Positions 42,763-51,643 are shown, counted from the first letter of the stretch. The stretch: 64,000 nt of DNA from Acidimicrobiales bacterium (GCA_040219515.1 JAVJSI010000011.1:1-64000); one strand, 5' to 3'. Notes: generated by a model not told the origin, from the sequence alone. Translations and numbers: made by a program.

Positions 42763-44132
42763 CCCCCGATCTCAGCTCTCCCCGACGCATCCACGTGGTC
42801 GGCGCCGGCGGTGCCGGCATGGGCGCCATCGCCTCGGTCCTGCACCGAATGGGTCACCGCGTCACCGGCACCGACCTGAAGGACGGCCCGGTCGCCGAAC
42901 GTCTCCGCGCCGACGGCATCGAGATCGCGATCGGCCACGACGCCGACCATGTCGGCGACGCGGAGATGGTGGCCATCAGCACCGCGATCCCCGACCACAA
43001 CCCCGAGGTGCGGGCCGCTCGTGAACGAGGGCTCGAGGTCCTGCGCCGAGCCGACATCCTTCCGGCGATCTCCGCCGAACGACGGACCATCGCCGTGGCG
43101 GGCACACACGGCAAGACCACCACGAGTTCCATGCTCGCGCTGGTGCTGGTCGAGGCCGAGCTGCGCCCGTCGTTCATCATCGGTGGCGACGTCAACGAGA
43201 TCGGATCCGGTGCGGTGTGGGACGACGGTGAGTGGTTCGTGATCGAGGCGGACGAATCCGACCGGACGTTCCTGTCGCTCGGCGCCGAGATCGCCGTGGT
43301 CACCAATGTCGAACCCGACCATCTCGAGACCTACGGCAACGACCCGGCCGTGCTCGCGGCCGCGTTCGAGGAGTTCGCCGGTGCCGCCCGCGCCGCGGTG
43401 CTGTGTGCTGACGACGCCGGGTCCGCCGCCCTCGCCGCGACGGTCGGCGGGGTCACCTACGGCACCAGCGAGTCGGCCGACTATCGCATGACCGATGTCG
43501 AGCGGCATCGGTCGTCCATCGCCTTCACGCTGCGCCACGAGGGCGTGGAACTGGGCCGGATCAACCTGCCCACACCCGGCCTGCACAACGCCCGCAACGC
43601 GGCGGCCGCCGCCGTCACGGGGTTGCAGCTCGGCGCACCGATGGATGCGGCGATTCGCGCGCTCGGTCGCTTCGGCGGCGTCGCCCGCCGATTCGAGTTC
43701 CGGGGCGAGGCCGATGGTGTGGTCTTCGTCGACGACTACGCCCACCTGCCGACCGAGGTGGCCGCCGCGGTCGAGGCGGCCCGGGACGGCGATTGGGATC
43801 GGGTGGTCTGTGTCTTCCAGCCCCATCGCTACAGCCGCACGGCCGCGCTGTGGCAGGACTTCGCCGATTCGTTCGCCGCGGCCGATCTTCTCGTGCTCAC
43901 CGATGTGTATCCGGCCGGCGAGACGCCGCGCCCGGGCGTCACCGGGAAGCTCCTCGTCGATGCGGTGCTCGACGCCCACCCCTGGGCCAACGTCGCCTAC
44001 ATGCCCCGGCTCGACGACGTGCAGGACTGGCTGGCCGATCGTCTGCGACCCGGTGACCTCTGCCTCACGCTCGGCGCCGGCGACCTCACGAGCATCCCCG
44101 ACGTCGTCATCGAACGACGTCGAGCCTCGTGA
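42759..44132 (+). CDS. murC: UDP-MurNAc:L-Ala ligase
   Basis: MurC adds L-alanine to UDP-MurNAc, the first peptide step. The 457-aa ligase begins with VVGAGGAGMGAIA (nucleotide-sugar loop). AVAGTHGKTTTSSM is the ATP loop with His in place of Asn, typical of MurC. EADESDRTFL, NVEPDHLETYG, a VDDYAHLPTEV block and FQPHRYSRT follow. ATG overlaps the murG stop, and the murB GTG overlaps its own. Confidence 0.95.
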   Translation: MTPDLSSPRRIHVVGAGGAGMGAIASVLHRMGHRVTGTDLKDGPVAERLRADGIEIAIGHDADHVGDAEMVAISTAIPDHNPEVRAARERGLEVLRRADILPAISAERRTIAVAGTHGKTTTSSMLALVLVEAELRPSFIIGGDVNEIGSGAVWDDGEWFVIEADESDRTFLSLGAEIAVVTNVEPDHLETYGNDPAVLAAAFEEFAGAARAAVLCADDAGSAALAATVGGVTYGTSESADYRMTDVERHRSSIAFTLRHEGVELGRINLPTPGLHNARNAAAAAVTGLQLGAPMDAAIRALGRFGGVARRFEFRGEADGVVFVDDYAHLPTEVAAAVEAARDGDWDRVVCVFQPHRYSRTAALWQDFADSFAAADLLVLTDVYPAGETPRPGVTGKLLVDAVLDAHPWANVAYMPRLDDVQDWLADRLRPGDLCLTLGAGDLTSIPDVVIERRRAS

Positions 44133-45103
44133 CCGACGACCTCGCCGCGGCGGTCGACGCCTTGCGCGCCGGCCCGCTGGCCGCCCGCCTGGAGATCGAC
44201 GCGCCCATCGGCGCCCGTACCACCTACCGCGTCGGCGGCCACGCGGCGGCGCTGGTGACGCTCGAGTCGTTCGACGACGTCGACGCCCTCGCCGAGGTGC
44301 TTCGCGGTCGGGACGTCGCCGCACTCGCCCTCGGTCGTGGGAGCAATCTCCTGGTGAGCGACGACGGTTTCGCCGGCATCGCCATCGTTCTGGGCAACGG
44401 GTTCGCGGCGATCGAGATCGACACGTCAGCGACCGGCACGGGCTCCGACCCTGCCGCGCTCGTCGTCTGCGGGGCCGCGGCGAAGCTCCCGGTGGTCGCA
44501 CGGACCACCGTGCAGGCGGGCCTCACCGGGTTCGAATGGGCCGTCGGTGTGCCGGGATCGGTCGGGGGCGCGGTACGAATGAACGCGGGCGGTCACGGCG
44601 CGGAGATGGCCGACTCGCTCGTCGACGCCGAGGTGCTCGATCTGCGGACCGGATCGCTCGCCGTCCGGTCGCGAGCTGAACTGGATTTCGGGTACCGGCG
44701 CGCCGCCGTGCGGCCCTGGGATCTCGTGCTGCGTGCTCGGCTCGGACTCGACGAGGGCGATGCCGCCGCCGGCAAGGCCCAAATGCTCGAGATCGTGCAG
44801 TGGCGGCGGGATCACCAGCCCGGTGGACAGAACGCCGGATCGGTCTTCAGCAATCCCGAGGGTGACAGTGCCGGTCGACTCATCGACGCGGCCGGTCTGA
44901 AGGGCCTGCGTATCGGCACCGCCGAGGTGTCCGAGAAGCACGCGAACTTCATCCAGGCCGATGCCGACGGCCGCGCCGCCGATGTGCGGGCCGTGATGCT
45001 GGCGATCCAGCGGGTCGTGCTCGATCGCCACGGTGTGGCGCTGCAGCCCGAGACACATCTGGTCGGTTTCCCCGACGACGGGGCGGCGCACCATGGCGAT
45101 TGA
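44129..45103 (+). CDS. murB: UDP-N-acetylenolpyruvoylglucosamine reductase
   Basis: MurB reduces enolpyruvyl-UDP-GlcNAc to UDP-MurNAc with NADPH and FAD. The 324-aa protein has the FAD-binding GRGSNLLVSDDGF segment, VGVPGSVGGAVRMNAGGHG, the catalytic Ser in QNAGSVFSNPEG, and SEKHANFI near the C-terminus with the conserved His and Asn. It lacks the extra tyrosine-loop domain of E. coli MurB, so it is a type II enzyme. ftsQ starts 11 nt before its end. Confidence 0.94.
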   Translation: MTDDLAAAVDALRAGPLAARLEIDAPIGARTTYRVGGHAAALVTLESFDDVDALAEVLRGRDVAALALGRGSNLLVSDDGFAGIAIVLGNGFAAIEIDTSATGTGSDPAALVVCGAAAKLPVVARTTVQAGLTGFEWAVGVPGSVGGAVRMNAGGHGAEMADSLVDAEVLDLRTGSLAVRSRAELDFGYRRAAVRPWDLVLRARLGLDEGDAAAGKAQMLEIVQWRRDHQPGGQNAGSVFSNPEGDSAGRLIDAAGLKGLRIGTAEVSEKHANFIQADADGRAADVRAVMLAIQRVVLDRHGVALQPETHLVGFPDDGAAHHGD

Positions 45104-45905
45104 CCCCCGGATACGAGCTCGCCGCACCGCGGTGCGGCGCGCCGAAGGGCGGCGACGGCTGCGCTTCCTGCTGGTCGCCGTGGGCTTCGTGGCGTGCGCC
45201 GTCGGTGCGTGGGCGCTCACCCGTACCCCGTTGCTCGACCTCGACCATGTGCACTACGACGGCGTGACGGGATCCGACGCCGAGCAGGTGGTCGACGCCG
45301 CCGCGCTCGCGTCCGGCACCGCCATGTTCGACCTCGATCTCGGTGCCGTCGAGCGTGACGTGGCCGCACTGCCGTGGGTGGAGACCGCGACGGCCGAGCG
45401 CGAGTGGCCCGGCACCGTCCGGGTGACCGTCCAACCCCGCACGCCGGTCGCCGTGATCGGCCTCCCCGGCCGCGAATCCGTGCTCGTCGACGCGAGTGGT
45501 GTCCTCGTTCGTCCCGCGCCCGAGGTCACGACCCTTCCCCGTGTGGCCATCGAACCGAGCGTGGGGCTCGGCGAGGTCGACGAACCCGCCCGTCCGGGCA
45601 TCGCCGTGGCGCTGGCGCTGCCCGAGGATCTCCAGCCGTGGGTCGAGGCCGTCACTCTCGCCGACGGTCGGCGCAGCGACGGCCGGGTCGTTCTGGGCCT
45701 CGACCTGCTCGGGTCGGCCTCGGTGCACCTCGGCGCCGGTGACTTCGTGGACGACAAGTTGGCCGCGGTCAGGTCGGTTCTCGAGGGTGTCGATCTCTCG
45801 TGTGTCGAGGTGATCGACGTCGCCGTGGCCGATCTCCCGACGGTGACACGTGGCGATCTGTGCGCCGACGAGACCTCCGCCGAGACGGGGAACGGCGATG
45901 CGTGA
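45093..45905 (+). CDS. ftsQ: Division protein FtsQ
   Basis: A 270-aa bitopic protein: a basic cytoplasmic head (1-25), one membrane helix (~26-43), a POTRA domain ([21 protein letters not shown], given in part) and the FtsQ beta domain with [20 protein letters not shown]-like strands around 90-115. It links early and late division proteins at the septum. The ATG lies inside the end of murB (11-nt overlap). It is the last gene before a 125-nt gap that contains the ftsZ promoter. Confidence 0.88.
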   Translation: MAIDPRIRARRTAVRRAEGRRRLRFLLVAVGFVACAVGAWALTRTPLLDLDHVHYDGVTGSDAEQVVDAAALASGTAMFDLDLGAVERDVAALPWVETATAEREWPGTVRVTVQPRTPVAVIGLPGRESVLVDASGVLVRPAPEVTTLPRVAIEPSVGLGEVDEPARPGIAVALALPEDLQPWVEAVTLADGRRSDGRVVLGLDLLGSASVHLGAGDFVDDKLAAVRSVLEGVDLSCVEVIDVAVADLPTVTRGDLCADETSAETGNGDA

Positions 45906-45951
45906 GCCGTCCGCTCGTGCGAGCGTCCGCCCAAAACGCCCGTTTCTCGTA

Positions 45952-45957
45952 TACCGT
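45952..45957 (+). promoter_or_regulatory. -10 element TACCGT of ftsZ
   Basis: TACCGT in the ftsQ-ftsZ gap predicts a start near 45964 and a leader of about 67 nt. It would allow ftsZ expression independent of the upstream wall genes. Confidence 0.45.
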
Positions 45958-45969
45958 CGGCCCCCGATT

Positions 45970-45986
45970 CGCACGTTCGTCGTGCG
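45970..45986 (+). promoter_or_regulatory. Hairpin at the 5' end of the ftsZ leader
   Basis: CGCACG and CGTGCG pair perfectly over the loop TTCGT, starting a few nt after the predicted ftsZ transcription start. Such a 5' hairpin can stabilise the mRNA or affect translation; the role is unproven. Confidence 0.35.
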
Positions 45987-46030
45987 GCGGTCGGCTTCCC
46001 AACCGCTCACTCAACGAGGATTCGTTTCCG

Positions 46031-47134
46031 ATGTCTGATCCGCAGAACTACTTGGCCGTCATCAAGGTCGTCGGCGTCGGCGGCGGCGGTGTCAACGCCG
46101 TCAACCGGATGATCGACGCGGGCCTCAAGGGCGTCGAGTTCATCGCCGCCAACACCGACGCCCAGGCGCTGCTGATGAGCGACGCCGACGAGAAGCTCGA
46201 CATCGGTCGGGACCTCACCCGTGGGCTCGGCGCGGGCAGCGATCCCGAGGTCGGCCGGCAGGCCGCCGAAGAACATCTCGACGAGATCCGCGAGGCCATC
46301 CGAGGCGCCGACATGGTGTTCATCACCGCCGGCAAGGGTGGCGGCACCGGCACGGGCGCGGCGCCGGTCATCGCCGAGGTCGCCAAGTCCGAGGGGGCCC
46401 TGACCATCGGTGTGGTCACCCGGCCCTTCGCCTTCGAGGGCCGACGTCGTTCGGTGCAGGCCGAGCAGGGCATCCAGAAGCTGAAGGAGAAGGTCGACAC
46501 CCTCATCGTCATCCCCAACGACCGACTCCTCACGGTGGCCGACAACAACACCTCGGTCCTCAATGCGTTCAAGATGGCCGACGAGGTCCTGCTGCAGGGT
46601 GTGCAGGGCATCACCACGCTGATCACCACACCGGGTCTGATCAACACCGACTTCGCCGACGTGCGCACGGTCATGACCGACGCCGGCAGCGCCCTCATGG
46701 GCATCGGCCAGGGCACCGGCGAGGGCCGGGCCATCACCGCCGCTCGCGCCGCCATCTCCAGTCCTCTGCTCGAGGCGTCGATCGAGAACGCCCGCGGCAT
46801 CCTCCTCAACATCAGCGGCGGTCCCGACCTCGGTCTGCTCGAGGTCAACGAGGCCGCCGAGATCATCCACGCGGTGGCCCACCAGGACGCCAACATCATC
46901 TTCGGTGCCGTCATCGACGACGAGATGGGCGACGACGTGCGGGTCACGGTCATCGCCGCCGGCTTCGATCGTTGGGACGACAGTCCCCGTTCCTCCACCT
47001 CGGTGTCGAGCGGTCCGTCGTCCGACCCCGGCGAGCCCACCGGCGAGGTGCCCATCGCCGACGTCTTCGCCGGTGACGACGACGATCTCGACCTGGGCGA
47101 CGACGACTTCGACGTGCCCTCCTTCCTCAAGTAG
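46031..47134 (+). CDS. ftsZ: Tubulin-like division GTPase FtsZ
   Basis: FtsZ polymerises with GTP into the Z-ring. The 367-aa protein has [13 protein letters not shown] (15-27), the tubulin signature GGGTGTG at 103-109, and the synergy-loop segment [17 protein letters not shown] (in part). An acidic linker ([12 protein letters not shown]) leads to the conserved C-terminal peptide DFDVPSFLK, which binds SepF, whose gene is 1.4 kb downstream. No ftsA is present. The ATG has a GAGG site upstream. Confidence 0.97.
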   Translation: MSDPQNYLAVIKVVGVGGGGVNAVNRMIDAGLKGVEFIAANTDAQALLMSDADEKLDIGRDLTRGLGAGSDPEVGRQAAEEHLDEIREAIRGADMVFITAGKGGGTGTGAAPVIAEVAKSEGALTIGVVTRPFAFEGRRRSVQAEQGIQKLKEKVDTLIVIPNDRLLTVADNNTSVLNAFKMADEVLLQGVQGITTLITTPGLINTDFADVRTVMTDAGSALMGIGQGTGEGRAITAARAAISSPLLEASIENARGILLNISGGPDLGLLEVNEAAEIIHAVAHQDANIIFGAVIDDEMGDDVRVTVIAAGFDRWDDSPRSSTSVSSGPSSDPGEPTGEVPIADVFAGDDDDLDLGDDDFDVPSFLK

Positions 47135-47139
47135 CGGCG

Positions 47140-47817
47140 ATGATCGAGCGGCGCCTCCCCGCAGGGCCGCACCACGAGGTCCGGGTGCGGTGCAGCTCCC
47201 GAGCGGACGGCGACTTCCACATCGACCGTCCGGCCGCCGAGCTCGCGTCTCGTCGCGCCGCCTTCGCGCCGGCGCCGTGGACATGGCTGCGCCAGGTCCA
47301 CGGTCCGCGGGTCGTGACGGTCGACGCGCCGGGTGAGCACGCCGGCGCCGAGGCCGATGCCGGCGTCACCACCACGACGGGCGCGGTGCTCGCCGTGCAG
47401 ACCGCCGACTGTGTGCCGGTGGTGCTGGCCGCCGCGGGTGGTCTGGCGGTCGCCCACGCCGGCTGGCGGGGTGTCGTGGAAGGGGTGATCCCCGCGGCGG
47501 TCGAGTCGCTGCGGACGCTCGCCGACGGCGAGATCACGGCCTTCGTCGGCCCGCGTATCGGCGTGGGCCACTACGCGTTCGGTGACGACGATCTGGCCGA
47601 GGTGATCGCCGTCGCCGGTCCGTCGGCGCGGGGACGGACGGTCGAGGGCCACACCGCGCTCGACATGACCGCCGCCGTGCTTGCCGTGCTGGCGGATCTG
47701 GGTGTCGGGTCGGTCGATGTTCTCGACGCCGACACCGCCGACGACGAGTGGTTCTCCCATCGGGTGCGGGGCGACGCCGAGCGTCAGGTCACCGTGGCGT
47801 GGATGGTCGAGCGATGA
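47140..47817 (+). CDS. pgeF: Laccase-domain protein PgeF/YfiH
   Basis: A 225-aa multicopper-oxidase-like protein; family members include purine nucleoside phosphorylase/adenosine deaminase LACC1 and the muropeptide-editing PgeF of E. coli. The zinc ligands are present: His54 (RQVHG), Cys91 (TADCVPV) and His106 (AHAGWRG). It lies 5 nt after ftsZ, the usual actinobacterial place, and yggS overlaps its stop. Confidence 0.9.
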   Translation: MIERRLPAGPHHEVRVRCSSRADGDFHIDRPAAELASRRAAFAPAPWTWLRQVHGPRVVTVDAPGEHAGAEADAGVTTTTGAVLAVQTADCVPVVLAAAGGLAVAHAGWRGVVEGVIPAAVESLRTLADGEITAFVGPRIGVGHYAFGDDDLAEVIAVAGPSARGRTVEGHTALDMTAAVLAVLADLGVGSVDVLDADTADDEWFSHRVRGDAERQVTVAWMVER

Positions 47818-48467
47818 TCGACCCCGGCGAGGTCGCCGAGCGCCTCGAGGTCGTGCGTGCCCGCCTCCGCCAGGCCGGCGGTGAGGCCGTGAGGGTCGTC
47901 GCGGTGACCAAGGGATTCGGGGCCGACGCCATCGAGGCTGCGGTATCTGCGGGTCTGCACGACGTGGGCGAGAGCTACGCGCAGGAGGCCGTGGCCAAAC
48001 TGGGCGAGGCCGACGTCGGCGCGAATCCCATCGTGCATTTCATCGGTGGTCTCCAACGCAACAAGGTCCGCAGGCTGGCCGGCGTCGTCGACGTGTGGCA
48101 GAGCGTCGACCGGGTCGCCCTCGTCGACGAGATCGCTCGCCGCTCGCCGGGTGCGCGGATGATGGTCCAGGTCGACATCTCCGGCGAGGAGGCGAAGGGG
48201 GGATGTCCACCCGACGAGGCCGGCGGCCTCGTCGACCACGCAGCTGCGGCCGGCCTGGTGGTGGAGGGACTGATGGGAATCGGACCCGTCGGTGAACCGG
48301 CCGCCGCCCGACCGGGTTTCGGCCGGCTCCGCCGGCTGGTCGACGACCTCGGGCTCGCCGAGTGTTCGATGGGGATGACCGACGATCTCGAGGTGGCGGT
48401 GGGGGAGGGCAGCACCATGATCCGGGTGGGAACCGCGCTCTTCGGTCCGCGCCCGCCCCGGTCGTGA
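47814..48467 (+). CDS. yggS: PLP homeostasis protein YggS
   Basis: A 217-aa alanine-racemase-like PLP-binding protein that balances pyridoxal phosphate pools. The PLP lysine is in VAVTKGFGADAI (~35). HFIGGLQRNKVR, QVDISGEEAKGG and SMGMTDDLEVAVGEGSTMIRVGTALFG (in part) are the family blocks. The usual GENY motif reads GESY. ATG overlaps the pgeF stop. Confidence 0.92.
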   Translation: MIDPGEVAERLEVVRARLRQAGGEAVRVVAVTKGFGADAIEAAVSAGLHDVGESYAQEAVAKLGEADVGANPIVHFIGGLQRNKVRRLAGVVDVWQSVDRVALVDEIARRSPGARMMVQVDISGEEAKGGCPPDEAGGLVDHAAAAGLVVEGLMGIGPVGEPAAARPGFGRLRRLVDDLGLAECSMGMTDDLEVAVGEGSTMIRVGTALFGPRPPRS

Positions 48468-48500
48468 GCGGGATGCCCGTTTCTGGCGGCCCGGGGCGAC

Positions 48501-48506
48501 TAGCCT
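48501..48506 (+). promoter_or_regulatory. -10 element TAGCCT of sepF
   Basis: TAGCCT predicts a start about 16 nt before the sepF ATG, with an AGGTAGGAG ribosome-binding site in the leader. Confidence 0.45.
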
Positions 48507-48528
48507 CAGACCAAGGTAGGAGCTGATC

Positions 48529-49137
48529 ATGTTGAAGAAGGCGCTGATCTATCTCGGGCTCGGTCCCGACGAGGAATACGAGCAGTACGACGACTTCTCC
48601 CCGTCGCGTTCCGCAGAGGGTGGCGCGAGCGCGGAGCGGCCGCCCGTGCGGTCGGTGAGCGACGCACCTCCGGTCCGGCCCGCGAGTTCCACGGTGCGGC
48701 CGGTGCCGGCCACGCCGGCGATGCCGACCTCGCAGCCGTCCACGGTGCGCGTCGTGCCGATCGAACCGTCCGCCGCGGCGGCGCCGGCGCCCAAGACCCG
48801 ACCGGCGGCGCCCGGGTCCCGGTCGGGTGGACCGTCGACCGTCGACGGTGCCTCGGCCATTCGCATCGTCGAGAGCGCTCCCAGCAAGCCCCACGCCGTC
48901 ACACCGACGAGCTTCAACGAAGCCCAGTCCATCGGCGACCGGTTCAAGGCCGGGCAGCCGGTCATCGTGAACCTCCAGGGCGTCGAGCGCGATCTGCGCC
49001 GTCGTCTCGTCGATTTCGCCAGCGGGCTCTGCTACGCGCTCGGCGGGAAGATGGATCGCGTGGCCGATCAGGTGTACCTGCTGATTCCGGCCGATGTCGA
49101 GGTGTCCTCGGACGACACCCGGCGCGCCCTCGACTGA
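48529..49137 (+). CDS. sepF: Cell division protein SepF
   Basis: SepF tethers FtsZ to the membrane in bacteria without FtsA. The 202-aa protein has the N-terminal amphipathic membrane helix (MLKKALIYLGLG), a long Pro/Ala/Ser-rich linker (about 28-115) and the globular SepF domain (about 122-195) with VIVNLQGVERDLRRRLVDF and a conserved Gly-rich GLCYALGGKM turn. The linker is longer than usual. AGGTAGGAG precedes the ATG. Confidence 0.94.
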   Translation: MLKKALIYLGLGPDEEYEQYDDFSPSRSAEGGASAERPPVRSVSDAPPVRPASSTVRPVPATPAMPTSQPSTVRVVPIEPSAAAAPAPKTRPAAPGSRSGGPSTVDGASAIRIVESAPSKPHAVTPTSFNEAQSIGDRFKAGQPVIVNLQGVERDLRRRLVDFASGLCYALGGKMDRVADQVYLLIPADVEVSSDDTRRALD

Positions 49138-49151
49138 CGCGCGCCTTCTCG

Positions 49152-49403
49152 ATGGAACTCCTCTGCTTCGCGCTGACGATCTATGTCGTGTTGATCCTCG
49201 TACGGATCGTGCTCACCTGGTTTCCGCTCGACCCCGATGGGGCGATGGCCACGGTGGCCGGCCTGCTGTTCATCCTCACCGACCCGGTGCTGGGACCCCT
49301 GCGACGTGTCCTGCCGCCCGTTCGGCTCGGGTCCGTCGCCCTCGACCTGTCGCCCATCGTGGCGCTGATCGGCATTCAGATCCTGCAGGGCTTCATCTGC
49401 TGA
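49152..49403 (+). CDS. yggT: YggT-family membrane protein
   Basis: An 83-aa protein with two membrane helices (about 3-23 and 65-82). The connecting segment has FILTDPVLGPLRRVLPP, the family signature. YggT proteins accompany sepF and divIVA and are linked with envelope or osmotic functions; the molecular role is not settled. It starts 14 nt after sepF. Confidence 0.87.
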   Translation: MELLCFALTIYVVLILVRIVLTWFPLDPDGAMATVAGLLFILTDPVLGPLRRVLPPVRLGSVALDLSPIVALIGIQILQGFIC

Positions 49404-49455
49404 CCCCGGGATTCGCGTGGCGCCGAGGCTCCCCGTTCGCGGCGCCGACGGCGTC

Positions 49456-49461
49456 TACGAT
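49456..49461 (+). promoter_or_regulatory. -10 element TACGAT of divIVA
   Basis: TACGAT is 6 nt before the ATG at 49468, supporting that start and a leaderless divIVA transcript. Confidence 0.55.
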
Positions 49462-49467
49462 CGGCTC

Positions 49468-50883
49468 ATGGACGAACTCTCACCACTGTTCCAGGAGATC
49501 GAGTTCCACGAGCGCTACCGCGGCTACGACCCCGACGAGGTCGACGCGTTCGTCGATCGTGTCGCTCGTGCCGCCGCGGTCATGCGTGGACGCATCACCG
49601 AATTGCACGAACGTGTCGACGCCGCGGAGTCACGCGGTGGCGGTGCGTCGCACTCCGAAGCGGAGGAGACACTCACCCGCACCCTCGTGCTGGCGCAGCG
49701 CACGGCCGATGCGGCGATCGCCGAAGCACGCGAAGAGGCCGATCGGGTCACCACCGAAGCAGCCACGAGCGCGCACGCCATCCTTTCGGCATCGGAAGCC
49801 GAAGCCCAGTTGGCGTTGCGCGAAGCACAGGCCGAAGCCGAGCGGACCCGCCGAGAGGCGCAGGAGCATGCGTCGCGGCTGAGGGCCGAGGCCGAGACCG
49901 ACCGTCGGACCATGGTGGCCGAGGCAGAGTCGATCGCGTCCGAGGCCGCCGCCGCCGAACGTGAGCGACTCGTTGCGGAGGTGGCGGAGCTCCAGGAGTA
50001 CCGGACGTTCCTGGCCGACGACATCGAGATCCTCGAGCGTCACCTCGCCGAGGAGCGCCATCAGTTGAGTGCGTCGGTCTCGGCCCTCACCGACCTGCTC
50101 GAATCGCCCGAGGCGTTTCGTGTGGCCCGGCCGCCTGCCACCAGTGGCGTCGAGGTCGATGCCGCCGCGCTCCAGTCGGCAGCCGACGTCTCGGTCCCCG
50201 AGACTGCGGGGTTCGAAGAGGAGTTCGTCGACGACGAGATCACGGGCCACGACGGATTCGAGGTTCTCGAGGCGCCCGACGAGGTGGAGGCGGTCACGGC
50301 GATCGCCGAGGAGACAGTCGAGGAGCATCCCGACGAGATCGACGAGATCGACGAGTTCGACGCCGCCCCCGTCGACTCCGACGACGATGGTGCGACCATC
50401 GATCTGGTGGCCGCCGAAGCGGTCGAACCGACAGAATCTTCCGCCGACCCGGACCCCTACGTCGACGATCCCGATTCGGACCCGGACGCCGACCCCGGGC
50501 GTGGCAGCGAGCCCGCCTACGCAGGGATGAGCGAGCGATTCGTCGAGTCCCGCCAGGGCGAACCCTCGCCGCCCCGACTCGTCACGGTGGCCGATCTCGA
50601 ATCGGCACCGGACACCGCCGGGCGACCGGGTTTCGAGACCTCGATGTTCGACCGCTCCTCCGACGACGGCGGGCCGATCACCGAAGCGGTGCCGGCGATG
50701 CAGGAGGGCACGCTCTTCCTCGATCCCGAGGTCGACGATGATGACGACGATCCCTTCCTCAGCCAGTTGCGCGATGCGATGGACGGCGAGCCCATGCCCG
50801 CGACCGACGACGACGCACTGACCGCGTTCTTCGATCAGGAGGACGAGGAAGCCAGCCGTTCGTGGTTCGGGCGTCGACGCTGA
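49468..50883 (+). CDS. divIVA: Polar growth and division protein DivIVA (Wag31-like)
   Basis: A 471-aa DivIVA. The N-terminal membrane-curvature domain is clear (FHERYRGYDPDEVDAFVDRV, about 13-32). A long Ala/Glu/Arg coiled coil (about 40-205) follows. The remaining ~265 residues are acidic and low in complexity, including tandem DEI repeats encoded by GACGAGATC copies (50332-50349), and end in a basic SWFGRRR. The tail makes it much longer than Wag31. The start is fixed by TACGAT. An upstream GTG at 49417 would add 17 residues without a site. Confidence 0.88.
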   Translation: MDELSPLFQEIEFHERYRGYDPDEVDAFVDRVARAAAVMRGRITELHERVDAAESRGGGASHSEAEETLTRTLVLAQRTADAAIAEAREEADRVTTEAATSAHAILSASEAEAQLALREAQAEAERTRREAQEHASRLRAEAETDRRTMVAEAESIASEAAAAERERLVAEVAELQEYRTFLADDIEILERHLAEERHQLSASVSALTDLLESPEAFRVARPPATSGVEVDAAALQSAADVSVPETAGFEEEFVDDEITGHDGFEVLEAPDEVEAVTAIAEETVEEHPDEIDEIDEFDAAPVDSDDDGATIDLVAAEAVEPTESSADPDPYVDDPDSDPDADPGRGSEPAYAGMSERFVESRQGEPSPPRLVTVADLESAPDTAGRPGFETSMFDRSSDDGGPITEAVPAMQEGTLFLDPEVDDDDDDPFLSQLRDAMDGEPMPATDDDALTAFFDQEDEEASRSWFGRRR

Positions 50884-50938
50884 CACCGCCTTTCGTGCCT
50901 TCTCACCGAGGATCCGCGTCATCGGTGGGACTTCTGTC

Positions 50939-50944
50939 TAGACT
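50939..50944 (+). promoter_or_regulatory. -10 element TAGACT, DksA-like gene
   Basis: TAGACT lies 57 nt before the ATG at 51001; the leader contains AAGGAG about 10 nt before the start. The hexamer is identical to the rnpB -10. Confidence 0.4.
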
Positions 50945-51000
50945 CTGCGCTTCGAACCGGGGCGACGGCCTCGTTTCGAGGGGCAAGGAGCCTTTTCATC

Positions 51001-51618
51001 ATGGCGACCGCGAAGAAGGCAACGAAGAAGTCGGCCAAGAAGCCGGCGGCCAAGAAGGCAACGAAGAAGTCGGCCAAGAAGCCGGCAGCCAACAGAGCCG
51101 CAGCGAAGAAGGCCGCCCCGAAGAAAACCACCCCGAAGAAGGCCGCCGCCGCGAAGAAGCCGGCGGCGAAGAAATCTCCCCCGTCCAAGTCCCCCGCAAA
51201 GAAGGCACCTGTGGCCAAAGCCGTGAAGAAGGCGGTCAAATCGCCTTTCGGCAAGAAGTTCGTCGACGAGATGAAGGAACGCCTCATCACCGAGCGAGCC
51301 AAATACCTGCATTCCGCCGAGGAGTACCGCCTCGAAGCCGATGCCCTCATCGAGGGGCGTGAGCCGGGCGACGTGCAATTCGACGAAGAGTCGGGCGAAG
51401 GCGACACCCTCGCGGTCGAGCGGGAGCGCGATCTCGCGCTGTCCGCTCAGGCCCGCGGTGCGGTCGAACAGATCGACGCCGCCCTCGAACGCATCGAGGC
51501 GGGCACCTACGGTGTCTGCGTCCAATCCGGTCTGGCGATCCCCCAGGAGCGGCTCCGGGCGATCCCGTGGGCCGCGGAGCGAGTGGAATACAAGGTCGGC
51601 GGTCTCGGTCGGCGCTGA
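51001..51618 (+). CDS. DksA/TraR-like protein with Lys-rich tail and broken zinc finger
   Basis: A 205-aa protein. Residues 1-80 are a histone-H1-like tail of KK, AA and P; a 13-residue unit is present twice. Then come a coiled-coil hairpin (about 85-165) and the C-terminal finger of DksA/TraR proteins, recognisable from GTYGVC and IPQERLRAIPWA. Of the four zinc cysteines only Cys173 remains; the other places hold Ser176, Arg194 and Tyr197, so zinc cannot bind in the usual way. Relatives lie in the same divIVA-lspA-rluD neighbourhood in other actinobacteria. DNA or RNA polymerase binding is inferred. Confidence 0.75.
   Translation: MATAKKATKKSAKKPAAKKATKKSAKKPAANRAAAKKAAPKKTTPKKAAAAKKPAAKKSPPSKSPAKKAPVAKAVKKAVKSPFGKKFVDEMKERLITERAKYLHSAEEYRLEADALIEGREPGDVQFDEESGEGDTLAVERERDLALSAQARGAVEQIDAALERIEAGTYGVCVQSGLAIPQERLRAIPWAAERVEYKVGGLGRR
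51013..51090 (+). repeat. 39-nt tandem duplication in the Lys-rich tail
   Basis: Units 51013-51051 and 51052-51090 match at 38 of 39 positions; the single difference is G to A at the third base of an Ala codon near each unit's end. Each encodes KKATKKSAKKPAA. The near identity, including synonymous sites, points to a recent duplication. Confidence 0.9.
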
Positions 51619-51643
51619 GCCGGCCCGGCCGGCGGTTGCCGCC

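Noticed and set aside
47995-48040. Nonstandard GESY in YggS as a sign of a defective protein
   Set aside because: All other PLP-binding blocks are intact and this position is variable enough that loss of function cannot be claimed.
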